From Nannocystis sp. (GTDB lineage: Bacteria > Myxococcota_A > Polyangia > Nannocystales > Nannocystaceae), in contig JADJRG010000013.1 in NCBI GenBank assembly GCA_016712315.1, positions 372,001 through 436,000 of the forward strand: a DNA stretch of 64,000 nt. The letters are read 5' to 3'. A program made the position numbers and the translations under genes. Shown here piece by piece: positions 50,892 through 58,743 of this stretch. The notes below the pieces were generated by a model. That model saw only the letters and a program-made list of their open reading frames with translations, did no database searches and had not been told where the DNA came from. Every line of letters begins with the position of its first letter. Positions within the stretch are counted from its first letter, which is position 1.

Positions 50892-52160
50892 TCACGCGAT
50901 CACCGGCAGCCGACGCCGCCCGCCCGCCGTCGGCGCCCGCTCCTCGGGAAGATCCGACCACGGCTCCACCACGATCTCAAACCGTCCGAAGTCATACGGA
51001 TCTCCCGGCGCCGCCACCTTCTTCACCAGCCGCTCGCGCAGCCCCTCGCGGCGCAGCTTGTTCGCCCGGTAGTAGCAGAACGGCATGTTCCCGCGGCGCC
51101 CCAGCGCGCTGTGGGCGGTGAACGAGCAGCCGCCGCGGCACACCTCCGCGTAGTAGCAGCTCTTACAAAAGCCCCACAGCTCGCTCACTCCGCGCGTGCG
51201 AGCGAACGTGATCGCCTCCGCCTCCGCCCAAATTTGCGAGAGCTCCGCGTCGCGCACGTTGCCGCCGGTGTACGGCCCCGTCGGCAGCGACGGGCACCCT
51301 TTGATCGTCCCATCCGACTCGATCCCCATCACAAATTTCCCCGCCGAGCAGCCCTGCCAGTGCGCCTCCCCTTGACCTGGCCGCGAGCGCAGCAGCAGCT
51401 CATGCGGCCCGTAGTAGCCGACGTTATTCCCCAGCCGCACGTGGAACGCCCGCCCCGGGTCCAGCCCCTCACGCCGCGCCTCCGCCAGCGCCCAGCGCTG
51501 GATCTCCGCCAGCGTGTCGATCACTTCTAAGATCATATAAGGCTCGAGCAGCATCTCCGGTCGGTCCGCCGCGCGGCCCATCGGCGCCGTCAATTGAGCC
51601 CGCCACACCGCCACCCCCGCCGCCCGCAGCGCCGCCGCTGTCTCCCGCAGCTCGTCCTTGTTGAGACGATTGATCTGCGTGTTCGAGGTCACCGTCATCC
51701 CTTGCTCGCGCGCGTTCGCGATCGCCGCCATCGCCGAGCGCCAGCTCCCAGGCGAGTCCCGCAGCAGGTCGTGGCTCTCCTCGAGCCCGTCCACCGACAC
51801 CCCCACCGCCGCCAGCCCCGCCGCGCGCAGCCGCTCTGTGCGCCCGCGCGTCAGCCCGCGCCCCCCCGTCTGCATCGTCACCCGGATCCCCCCGCGCGTC
51901 AGGTGCTCGATCAGCTCGCCGCAGTCGCCGCGCAGGTACGCCTCGCCGCCGATCAACGTCACCTCGCGCGCCCCCAGCCGGATCACCGCGTCCGCGACCT
52001 CCAACAATTCCGCCGTGCTCAATTCATCAGGCCGCGCCTCTGGCCCCGCGCGCGAGCCGCAGTGCGCGCACGCGTGATCGCAGCGCAGCGTGGTCTCCCA
52101 GACCACATAGATCGGCCGAGGCACGTTCAGATCGTCGGGGCCTAGCGTACGGGCGCTCAC
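50892..52160 (-). CDS. Radical SAM/SPASM domain protein
   Basis: 422 residues from the GTG at 52160. The SAM cluster motif is CDHACAHC (Cys27, 31, 34), followed by LIGGEAYLRGD (the GGE motif) and VGVSVDG, typical of the radical SAM barrel. The C-terminal SPASM/twitch region has many cysteines: QGCSAGKF, IKGCPSLP, FCKSCYYAEVCRGGC and PFCYY, enough for two auxiliary Fe-S clusters. Such enzymes modify ribosomal peptides, mature quinohemoproteins or act on small molecules. The convergent YGVP-repeat lipoprotein gene 10 bp away is the best local candidate substrate. No RRE domain or protease gene was seen nearby. Confidence 0.88.
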   Translation of the reverse strand: MSARTLGPDDLNVPRPIYVVWETTLRCDHACAHCGSRAGPEARPDELSTAELLEVADAVIRLGAREVTLIGGEAYLRGDCGELIEHLTRGGIRVTMQTGGRGLTRGRTERLRAAGLAAVGVSVDGLEESHDLLRDSPGSWRSAMAAIANAREQGMTVTSNTQINRLNKDELRETAAALRAAGVAVWRAQLTAPMGRAADRPEMLLEPYMILEVIDTLAEIQRWALAEARREGLDPGRAFHVRLGNNVGYYGPHELLLRSRPGQGEAHWQGCSAGKFVMGIESDGTIKGCPSLPTGPYTGGNVRDAELSQIWAEAEAITFARTRGVSELWGFCKSCYYAEVCRGGCSFTAHSALGRRGNMPFCYYRANKLRREGLRERLVKKVAAPGDPYDFGRFEIVVEPWSDLPEERAPTAGGRRRLPVIA

Positions 52161-52376
52161 CCGCGGAGCATATCCCACCCGCGGAGCGCACACCCACCGC
52201 GGCGACGCGCGCCCGCGCTCCTCGTGATCGCCGGGGCCCGACCGCGTGTCACATCTCCGCCATCGACGCACCGACGGCCGCGGCGGACACGATGTGCGCT
52301 GAGGTCGCCTGAGCACCTCCGTGGACGTCTCACGCGGCCTCGGCTACCTTGGTGGAGTAGGCGAGGGGGGTGGAGC

Positions 52377-53354
52377 ATGCGTAGGTACACTCAAACGATC
52401 CGGACCATCATCGGGCTCACGCTGGCGCTCACGGGCGTCGTCGCCTGTGGTGACCTAGCCGAAGAGACAGGCGATGGCGGCCTGCGCGAGCTCCAGCTCA
52501 ACGGCTTCCGCATGAACTCCTGGGAGCTCAACGGCTTCCGCATGAACGGCTTCCGCATGAACTCCGACGTGCTCGTCGGCGACGAGGGTGACTTCATCGA
52601 GATCTCCGAGATCAAGCCGCCGAAGTCCGGCGTCGTCATCGCCACCTGGCTGGTCGGCGGCGAGCTGCGGGCCCTCACCTCCAAGGGCGCGCTCCTCTCG
52701 GGCGAGCAGATCGTCGGCACCGAGATCCAGTACAAGCTCAGCGAGGGCAAGAAGGGCAAGAAGAAGCGCGTCCGCTTCAAGTCCGCGCAGCCGCTCGCCC
52801 CCGGCGCCGACGTCTGGCTCTACGACCTCGACATCAAGGACGGCAACGGCTCGTGGAGGCCCCTCTGCGAGACCAGCGGCGGCGCCCGGACCGAGGCTCT
52901 CCTGCTCGGCAACGTCTGGGATCCGCTCACCGCCGCCCGCGTCGGCGACGACATCAGCGGCCTCATCACCTTCGCCTGCCGCGACGGCGCGCTCGCCAAG
53001 TGCGTCGAGTTCGGCTATCGCCCCTGGCAGGCCGACGCCGACGACATCGCCTTCACCGATCTCCACCAGGCCTGCACCCGCCTCGTCCGCGCCGACTACT
53101 GCGGCGACGGCGTCTCCTTCACCCTCGAGGGCACCCCTGTGCACCTGCTCGACCTCGTCGGCGTCCAGCTCGCCGCTGAAGGCGCCCAGTACGCCGTCGA
53201 GGCCGAGTGGGGCCCGGACGGCGCCACCTGCTTCAACCCGAACAACACCCGCATCCCCGGCGCATCGCCGCCCTGCGCGTTACCCCTCTGCGGCGAGCCC
53301 TTCAGCTCCGGCGGGCTCATCGAGAGCGGCAAGCCCATCGGCGAAGGGCCGTAG
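52377..53354 (+). CDS. ADYC-domain lipoprotein (copy 2) with NGFRMN repeats
   Basis: 325 residues from the ATG at 52377, with GGTGGAG just upstream. The signal peptide TIIGLTLALTGVVAC ends in a lipobox. The mature N-terminus carries three NGFRMN units (residues 42-62: NGFRMN-SWEL-NGFRMN-GFRMN). The main domain ends with RADYCGDGVSFTLEGTPV, EAEWGPDGATCF and CALPLC, the same order as in the 47531 paralogue. The middle is Lys-rich (KKGKKKRVRF). A Ser/Thr kinase follows 9 bp downstream on the same strand. The role is unknown; a sensor for that kinase is plausible. Confidence 0.8.
   Translation: MRRYTQTIRTIIGLTLALTGVVACGDLAEETGDGGLRELQLNGFRMNSWELNGFRMNGFRMNSDVLVGDEGDFIEISEIKPPKSGVVIATWLVGGELRALTSKGALLSGEQIVGTEIQYKLSEGKKGKKKRVRFKSAQPLAPGADVWLYDLDIKDGNGSWRPLCETSGGARTEALLLGNVWDPLTAARVGDDISGLITFACRDGALAKCVEFGYRPWQADADDIAFTDLHQACTRLVRADYCGDGVSFTLEGTPVHLLDLVGVQLAAEGAQYAVEAEWGPDGATCFNPNNTRIPGASPPCALPLCGEPFSSGGLIESGKPIGEGP
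52500..52565 (+). repeat. aacggcttccgcatgaac repeats (NGFRMN)
   Basis: An 18-bp unit occurs at 52500-52517 and 52530-52547, with a third copy overlapping the second by its shared Asn codon (to 52562). The units are identical at the DNA level, which points to recent duplication or conversion. Confidence 0.85.
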
Positions 53355-53363
53355 AGCCGCCCA

Positions 53364-55844
53364 GTGATCGACGCCGGTGACCCGACCGCGATCGGCCCTT
53401 TTGTCGTCCTCCGCAAGCTCGGGGAGGGCGCGATGGGCGTCGTCTACGCCGGCTACGACGTCGCCCTTGATCGCAAGGTCGCGCTCAAGCTCGTCCACCG
53501 CCACCTCTTAAATCGCCCGCAGGTGCGCACCCGCATGGTCCGCGAGGCCCAGGCGATGGCGCGCCTCTCCAGCCCCTACGTCGTCCAAGTCTTCCAGGTC
53601 GGCGACCACGGCGATCGCTTCTACCTCGCCATGGAGCTGATCGACGGCGTCACCTTGAGGAGCTGGCTCAAGGCCACACGTCGGCCCTGGAGGCAGGTCC
53701 TCCGCGTCTTCTGCGACGCCGGTCGAGGCCTCGCCGCCGCCCACGCCGCCGGCCTCGTCCACCGCGACTTCAAGCCCGAGAACGTCCTCGTCGGCGCCGA
53801 CGGCCGCGCCCGCGTCCTCGACTTCGGCCTCGTCCAGACCGAGCTCGAGGCCGCGACCGGCGGCGACGACCTGGTCATTGGGACAGCCTCGGTGATCGAC
53901 CCCACCCAGACCACCACCGACGACGCCCTGCTCGCCACCGCCGCCCCGGTCACCGGCCCGATCCCTAGCGGCGCCGCCGCCCCCCGCGCCATCGTCGGCA
54001 CCCCCGCCTACATGGCCCCGGAGCAGCACTTCAGCGCCCCTGTCGGCCCTCGCTCCGATCTCTTCTCCTTCTGCGTCACCCTCTACGAGGCCCTCTACGG
54101 CGCCCGCCCCTTCGACGCGCCCACCCTCGTCGGCCTCCAGGCCAAGCTCAAGGCCGACGAGGTCCCGCCCCCGCCGCCGGACACACCTGTACCGCGGCGG
54201 ATCTTCCGCGCCCTCGCCCGCGGCCTCGCCCTCGCGCCCGAGCAGCGCTGGCCTGACATGGAGTCGCTCGTCCGCGCCCTCGAGCACGACCCCGTCCGCG
54301 CTCGCCTCCGCGTCCTCGGCCTCGCCGGGCTCATCGGCGCCACCGCGGCGATCAGCTTCGCCATCACCTCCTCCCAGCTCAGCGGCCCTCAGCGCTGCCA
54401 GGCCAGCGCCGAGGCCGGCCTCGACGGCGTCTGGGATCCTCCACGTCGGGCCGCCGTACGCGCCGCCATCACCGCCATCCCCGCCCCCTTCGCCCTCGCC
54501 GCCGCCGATCGAGTCGAAGCCCGCCTCGACGCCTACGCCGCCGCCTGGACCGGCAGCGCCGTCGTCGCCTGCGAGAGCAACACCAACAAGACCGAGAGCG
54601 ACAGGATCCTCGACCTCCGCATGGCCTGCCTCGGCCAGCGTCGCGCCCGCATGCGCGCCCTCGTCGACGCCCTCGAGCGAGCCGACCGAGACGCCGCCGA
54701 GAACGCCGTCCAGGCCGCGGCGGCCCTCCCACGCGTCGACAGCTGCGAGGACGTCCAGCGCCTCCTCGCCGCCGTCCCCCCCCCTGAAGATCCTGCCGCT
54801 GCGGCCGCCGTTGAGGCCGCGCGTCAGCGCCTCGCCCTCGCCTCGGCGCTGGAGAGCCTCGGTCATTACCAGGAGGGGCTCGCCCTCACCGTCGCCATCG
54901 AGTCCGACATCGCCGCCCTCGACTATCCCCCCCTCGACGCCGAGGCCGCCCTGCTCAAGGGCACCTTAGAGCTCGCCACCAGCCGCCCCGAGGACGCTGA
55001 GCGCTCCCTCGCCCTCGCCCTCGCCGCCGCGATCCGCAGCGACCAGCACCTCATCGCCGCCGAGGCCGCTGCCCGCCGCCTCTTCGTCCTCGGCGCCGAG
55101 CTCGCTCGCTTCCCCGAGGCCCTCGCCGAGGCCCCGTACGCCGCCGCCCTCGTCGACCGGGCGGGCGAGCCTCACCTCGCCGCCCTCATGCACAACAACC
55201 TCGGCGCCGTCCACGATCTCCGCGGCGACGACACCGCCGCTGCCGCCAGCTACCAGCGCACCCTGGAGCTGCTCACGCGGAGCGGCCCGAGCCTCGCGAC
55301 CGATCATCTGCTCGCGATCACCCACAACAACATCGGCTGCATGCAGCTCGATCAAGGCGACTATCAGCGCGCCGCCGTCAGCCTCCACGAAGCCGAGCGC
55401 CTCTTAAGCGACACCTTCGGCCCTGATCATCCCCTGCTCGCGCACCCGATCAGCAGCAGCGGTGAGGCCGCCTTCGGCCTCGGAGACGACCAAGCCGCCC
55501 TCCGCAGCTTCACCCGCGCCCTCACCTTAATGGAGGCCTCCTACAGCCGCGACAACATCTACCTGATCAGCCCGCTCACCGGCCTAGGACTCACGCACCT
55601 CCGCATGGGCGATCGCGAGACCGCCGCCACCGAGCTAGAGCGAGCCAACGCCCTCGGCGAGCGTGAAGGAAGGCCGATCCCGCAGCACGCCGAAGCCCTC
55701 ACCGGCCTCGCCCAGCTCGCCCAAGCCGCCGGCAGCGCCGACCAAGCCAAGGCCTACAGCGCCCGCGCCGCCACCATCTTCGAAGCCACCCTCGGCCCCA
55801 CCCACCCCAAGACCCTCCAAGCCGCCGCCAACGCCGCCCCCTAA
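53364..55844 (+). CDS. Membrane Ser/Thr protein kinase with TPR domain
   Basis: 826 residues from a GTG. The kinase (about 10-305) has GEGAMGVVYAGY, Lys42 in VALK, HRDFKPEN (133-140), DFG (153-155) and GTPAYMAPEQ. An insertion of about 40 residues (Thr/Ala/Pro-rich) follows DFG, in the activation segment. A membrane helix (VLGLAGLIGATAAISFAI) precedes the external module shared with the other two kinases (QRCQASAEAGLDGVW; ACLGQRRARMRALVDAL; ALPRVDSCEDVQRLL) and TPR units of the kinesin-light-chain type (HNNIGCMQLDQGDYQRAAVSLHEAERLL). It is coupled to the ADYC lipoprotein upstream. Confidence 0.93.
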   Translation: MIDAGDPTAIGPFVVLRKLGEGAMGVVYAGYDVALDRKVALKLVHRHLLNRPQVRTRMVREAQAMARLSSPYVVQVFQVGDHGDRFYLAMELIDGVTLRSWLKATRRPWRQVLRVFCDAGRGLAAAHAAGLVHRDFKPENVLVGADGRARVLDFGLVQTELEAATGGDDLVIGTASVIDPTQTTTDDALLATAAPVTGPIPSGAAAPRAIVGTPAYMAPEQHFSAPVGPRSDLFSFCVTLYEALYGARPFDAPTLVGLQAKLKADEVPPPPPDTPVPRRIFRALARGLALAPEQRWPDMESLVRALEHDPVRARLRVLGLAGLIGATAAISFAITSSQLSGPQRCQASAEAGLDGVWDPPRRAAVRAAITAIPAPFALAAADRVEARLDAYAAAWTGSAVVACESNTNKTESDRILDLRMACLGQRRARMRALVDALERADRDAAENAVQAAAALPRVDSCEDVQRLLAAVPPPEDPAAAAAVEAARQRLALASALESLGHYQEGLALTVAIESDIAALDYPPLDAEAALLKGTLELATSRPEDAERSLALALAAAIRSDQHLIAAEAAARRLFVLGAELARFPEALAEAPYAAALVDRAGEPHLAALMHNNLGAVHDLRGDDTAAAASYQRTLELLTRSGPSLATDHLLAITHNNIGCMQLDQGDYQRAAVSLHEAERLLSDTFGPDHPLLAHPISSSGEAAFGLGDDQAALRSFTRALTLMEASYSRDNIYLISPLTGLGLTHLRMGDRETAATELERANALGEREGRPIPQHAEALTGLAQLAQAAGSADQAKAYSARAATIFEATLGPTHPKTLQAAANAAP

Positions 55845-55872
55845 CCGCCCGCCCTCGGCCCCCCAACCCTCC

Positions 55873-56054
55873 GCCCTCGGCCCAACCCTCCGGCCCCCCA
55901 CTCCCACCTCAGCCCTCGGCCCAACCCTCCGGCCCCCCACTCCCACCTCAGCCATCGGCCCAACCCTCCGGCCCCCCACTCCCACCTCAGCCATCGGCCC
56001 AACCCTCCGGCCCCCCACTCCCACCTCAGCCCTCGGCCCCCCACTCCCACCTCA
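55873..56054. repeat. 39-bp tandem repeat array
   Basis: Four complete copies of a 39-bp unit (55873-55911, 55912-55950, 55951-55989, 55990-56028) and a fifth copy shortened by 13 bp (56029-56054). The unit begins gcc(c/a)tcggcccaaccctcc and ends cactcccacctca. Copies differ only at the fourth base (c or a). A related partial unit precedes the first copy. Confidence 0.92.
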
Positions 56055-56063
56055 GCCCTCGGG

Positions 56064-56248
56064 CCCTGGGTGGGGGCGGCGGTGGGACGCCAGCGGAGGG
56101 GGTCCCCCGCGATTCTCGGCTGGTCATCGCACGACAACGCTCGAAGGCCTCGCCGCCTCGCGCGACTCTCAGCCCACCCCGATGACTGGCCGAAATCGTG
56201 GGGGGGGCGCCGCGCCAGCGAGGGACCCACCGCCGCCCCCACCCAGGG
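56064..56248. repeat. Imperfect palindromic element, about 185 bp
   Basis: Perfect 23-bp terminal arms: 56064-56086 (starts ccctgggtggggg) and its exact reverse complement at 56226-56248 (ends cccccacccaggg). A second inner pair is similar but imperfect: ccgcgattctcggctggtcatcg near 56104-56127 against the complement of the cgatgactggccgaaatcgtgg stretch near 56179-56200. The element lies immediately after the 39-bp array. It could be a MITE-like element or a long hairpin that insulates convergent transcripts. Confidence 0.7.
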
Positions 56249-56279
56249 CTCGCCCCAGCCCCCACCCAGGGCTCGCCCC
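56236..56279. repeat. Direct repeat of about 22 bp
   Basis: cccccacccagggctcgcccc occurs at about 56236-56256 and again at about 56259-56279. The first copy overlaps the right arm of the palindrome. Confidence 0.8.
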
Positions 56280-57349
56280 TACTTCCCCACCGCCTCCGCC
56301 CCCAGCGCGCAAGCCGCCTCCTCGCCCATCCCGTACTCAGGCGCCTCCACCTGATACGCCGCAGACAGCATCCGCCAGGCCACGAAGCCCTCTGGCTTAA
56401 AGCACTCATCGATCACCAGGTCCCCGTGCTTGAGGTCGCCGACCCCATCCACCTCGAGGATCTGCCCGCGCGCCCGCCCCGCGCCCTCTGGCGTCCACGC
56501 CATATCCAGCGCCAGCCGCTCGTTCTCCGGCCCGCTCCAGCCGTGGTCATCCCACGGACCCATCAGCGCCAGGTGGAAGTCGCCGCTGCCGTCGGCGTTT
56601 TGTTTGAAGTTATACGACTCATCGCTGCTGAACGAGTCTTCGTCGAGGAAGCCGTCGTAGTGCGCCGAGAAGCCGATGAAGTCGACGTCGATCGACTTCG
56701 CCTCGGTCGCCGTATCGCGCTCGAAGCTCACCATGATCGACCCTGCGAACGTGAACTGCGAGTCCTCCTCCGCCTTGATCGCCGGGTGCGCCTCGATCGC
56801 GTCGAAGTGCAGGTTATAGCCGCCGCTACGCACATCGCCCTCGACCTTCAGCGACCCTTCCACGAACAGGTCCATCTCCGCTTGTCCGCTCGCCGAGCGC
56901 GGCCCCACGTAGAACTCGAAGGTCTTCACCCCGGCGGGCTCATCGATCTTCACCAGCCACGCCAGGTCGCGCCCGTCGTCGTCGGGGTGCGGCCCGTACA
57001 CCCGCCAGCTCCCGTCGCGCGACGTCTCGCGGCGGCGGTCGAGGAAGCGGTAGATCGACGCGATCCCCTCCACGCTGCTGGTCACCCAGCCGTTCGTGTC
57101 CTCGATCGTCGCCGTCACCACCCGATAGAGGTCGCCGACGATCAGGTCTGGATCGCCCGCTCGCTGGCTCACCGCCGCTGGCACCGCCAGGCGCACGTCT
57201 TCATCCTCGATGAAGTCCGCGTCGCCGCCGCCCAGCAGCGCCAGACAGCCCGCGTTCGGCAGGCACAGGCACAAGCTCAGCGCCGCCGCCGCCGCGCTCG
57301 TCTTGGGGGAGAGAGAGGAGAGGGGTGACCGAATATTGTTTGTCGACAT
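56279..57349 (-). CDS. Hypothetical lipoprotein
   Basis: 356 residues from the ATG at 57349. The signal peptide SAAAAALSLCLCLPNAGC ends in a lipobox (NAGC). The mature part begins with a short hydrophobic and Gly stretch, then one beta-rich domain (DLYRVVTATIEDTNGWVTSSVEG; SLKVEGDVRSGGYNLHFDAIEAHP; DDHGWSGPENERLALDMAW). The C-terminus has two cysteines (DECFKPEGF, AACALG). I do not recognise the family. Envelope location is well supported by the lipobox. It converges on the repeat region and the kinase gene. Confidence 0.7.
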   Translation of the reverse strand: MSTNNIRSPLSSLSPKTSAAAAALSLCLCLPNAGCLALLGGGDADFIEDEDVRLAVPAAVSQRAGDPDLIVGDLYRVVTATIEDTNGWVTSSVEGIASIYRFLDRRRETSRDGSWRVYGPHPDDDGRDLAWLVKIDEPAGVKTFEFYVGPRSASGQAEMDLFVEGSLKVEGDVRSGGYNLHFDAIEAHPAIKAEEDSQFTFAGSIMVSFERDTATEAKSIDVDFIGFSAHYDGFLDEDSFSSDESYNFKQNADGSGDFHLALMGPWDDHGWSGPENERLALDMAWTPEGAGRARGQILEVDGVGDLKHGDLVIDECFKPEGFVAWRMLSAAYQVEAPEYGMGEEAACALGAEAVGK

Positions 57350-57539
57350 ACTATCTTCGCTCCGCGGGTCTTCACGCGCCACACATCGACGTTGGGGTCT
57401 GGTGACCCCACACGCGGCCAGGGGCCGCGATCTCACCCCGACAAGATACCCCCGGAGGGTCGACCTACCAAGCCGCCCGCACGCCCGCCGCGCCGCCCTG
57501 TGCTCCCCGCCACGCCCTGCCTGCGCGCCCACGCCCGCG

Positions 57540-58649
57540 CTAGGGGCAATTCATCGACTTCACCACGTTCCCCGTCTTCGGCACCCCGTCCCCTGGCACA
57601 TCCGAGAACGCCACCGCGATCGACTGGCAGAACCCCCACGCGCACTTCTCTTGCCTCGCCACGTGCGCGTGCCGGCCCGTCGACCAGCCCGTCGACCCGG
57701 AGAGCCCCACGCTCGCGCCGCGCGGCACGAATTCACCCACGCTCACCCCCACCGAGCTCAGGTGCGCGTAGATGGACGTCGTCTCGTCCCCATGCAGCAG
57801 CACCACCACGTTCGCCTTGCCGCTGCACTCTTGGCCGCCGCCGTTGTAGCAGGGGTCGCCGGGCTTGGTCTTGTCGTACACGAAGTGCACCACCCCGTCC
57901 GCGATCGCCACCAGCGGCGTGCCCGTCCCCAACGAGAAGTCGAACGCGTACTTCGAGGTCCCTTGGTGGCTAAAATCGCCGAAATTCCCCTGGCTCACCG
58001 TCGCCGACATGCCGCAGGCGAGCGGCAGCCAGAACCCTGTCGGCGGCTGCAGCTCGGGCGGCTCCTCCAGCGTGCACGCCACCAACCCCGACCATACGAA
58101 GCCCACCAGCCCCTCGCCGTCGATCTCAAACCACGCATCATTGCCCTCGATCGACTCCCCCGTCACCAGCCCCAGCACATCGACGATCGCCCCGTTCGGC
58201 AGCGTGCCCACCGGCTCCTGCGCCGTCGAAGGCGTCGGCCGCACGTTCAGCACCTCCCCGCCGCCGACCTCCACGCGCACCCGCGGGCACTCATCCAGCG
58301 CCCCCTCCGAGGTCGACCCCTCCGTCGTCGCCGCCTCAGTCGTCGCCGCCGTCGTCGTCGCCTCCGTCGTCGCGCCCGTGCTCGTGCCCGTGCTCGTGCT
58401 CGTCGGCTCCACGCCGCCGCTCTCGCCGCTCGCGCCGCTGCTGCTGCTCCCCTCCCCGCCGCTGCTGCTGCTCCCCTCCCCGCCGCTGCCGCTGCTCCCC
58501 TCCCCGCTCACCTCGCCCGCCGTCGACCCGGAGCCCGTCCCATCGAGCGAGCTCATCGCCCCGCCCTCGTAACAGCCTGTCAGCGCCGCCGCCATCAGAC
58601 CTGTCCCGAGGGACACCCTCATCATCCTCCGCCGAGCGCGCACGATCAT
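57540..58649 (-). CDS. M23 family metallopeptidase-like lipoprotein with SH3-like domain
   Basis: 369 residues. The signal peptide ends in the lipobox LTGC, followed by a Gly/Ser/Thr linker of about 90 residues. An SH3-like domain (about 125-190; LNVRPTPSTAQEPVGTLPNGAIVDVLG) precedes an LytM/M23 domain. The visible zinc-site motifs are HQGTSKYAFDFS (His and Asp), IYAHLSSVGVSVGEFV, and RHAHV (HxH). M23 enzymes cut peptidoglycan cross-bridges; all metal residues seem present, so it may be active in wall remodelling. The alternative start at 58625 directly follows GGAGG. The gene precedes the 56279 lipoprotein on the same strand with 190 bp between. Confidence 0.85.
   Translation of the reverse strand: MIVRARRRMMRVSLGTGLMAAALTGCYEGGAMSSLDGTGSGSTAGEVSGEGSSGSGGEGSSSSGGEGSSSSGASGESGGVEPTSTSTGTSTGATTEATTTAATTEAATTEGSTSEGALDECPRVRVEVGGGEVLNVRPTPSTAQEPVGTLPNGAIVDVLGLVTGESIEGNDAWFEIDGEGLVGFVWSGLVACTLEEPPELQPPTGFWLPLACGMSATVSQGNFGDFSHQGTSKYAFDFSLGTGTPLVAIADGVVHFVYDKTKPGDPCYNGGGQECSGKANVVVLLHGDETTSIYAHLSSVGVSVGEFVPRGASVGLSGSTGWSTGRHAHVARQEKCAWGFCQSIAVAFSDVPGDGVPKTGNVVKSMNCP
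58602..58615. promoter_or_regulatory. TGTC-N6-GACA dyad
   Basis: TGTCCC-GA-GGGACA near the 5' end of the M23 lipoprotein coding region. A member of the dispersed dyad family. Confidence 0.25.
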
Positions 58650-58743
58650 CTCTCCTCTCTATCCCTGCTCGCGCGCGATTTCAAGCGTCTTCACCGCCCC
58701 CGCCCTGCCCGCGGTATAAACGGCGCGAGACGCCCTCCCGCCC

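Larger units (their letters stand above)
55845..56278. other. Repeat-rich intergenic region between convergent genes
   Basis: 434 bp without a credible gene. It contains a 39-bp tandem array (55873-56054), a long imperfect palindrome (56064-56248) and a short direct repeat (56236-56279). Frames through it on both strands are open only because the repeat length is divisible by three. Confidence 0.7.

Noticed and set aside
55873..56054. CRISPR array or a repeat protein gene
   Set aside because: The 39-bp units abut directly with no spacers. The open frames on both strands follow only from a unit length divisible by three, and no start or ribosome site is convincing.
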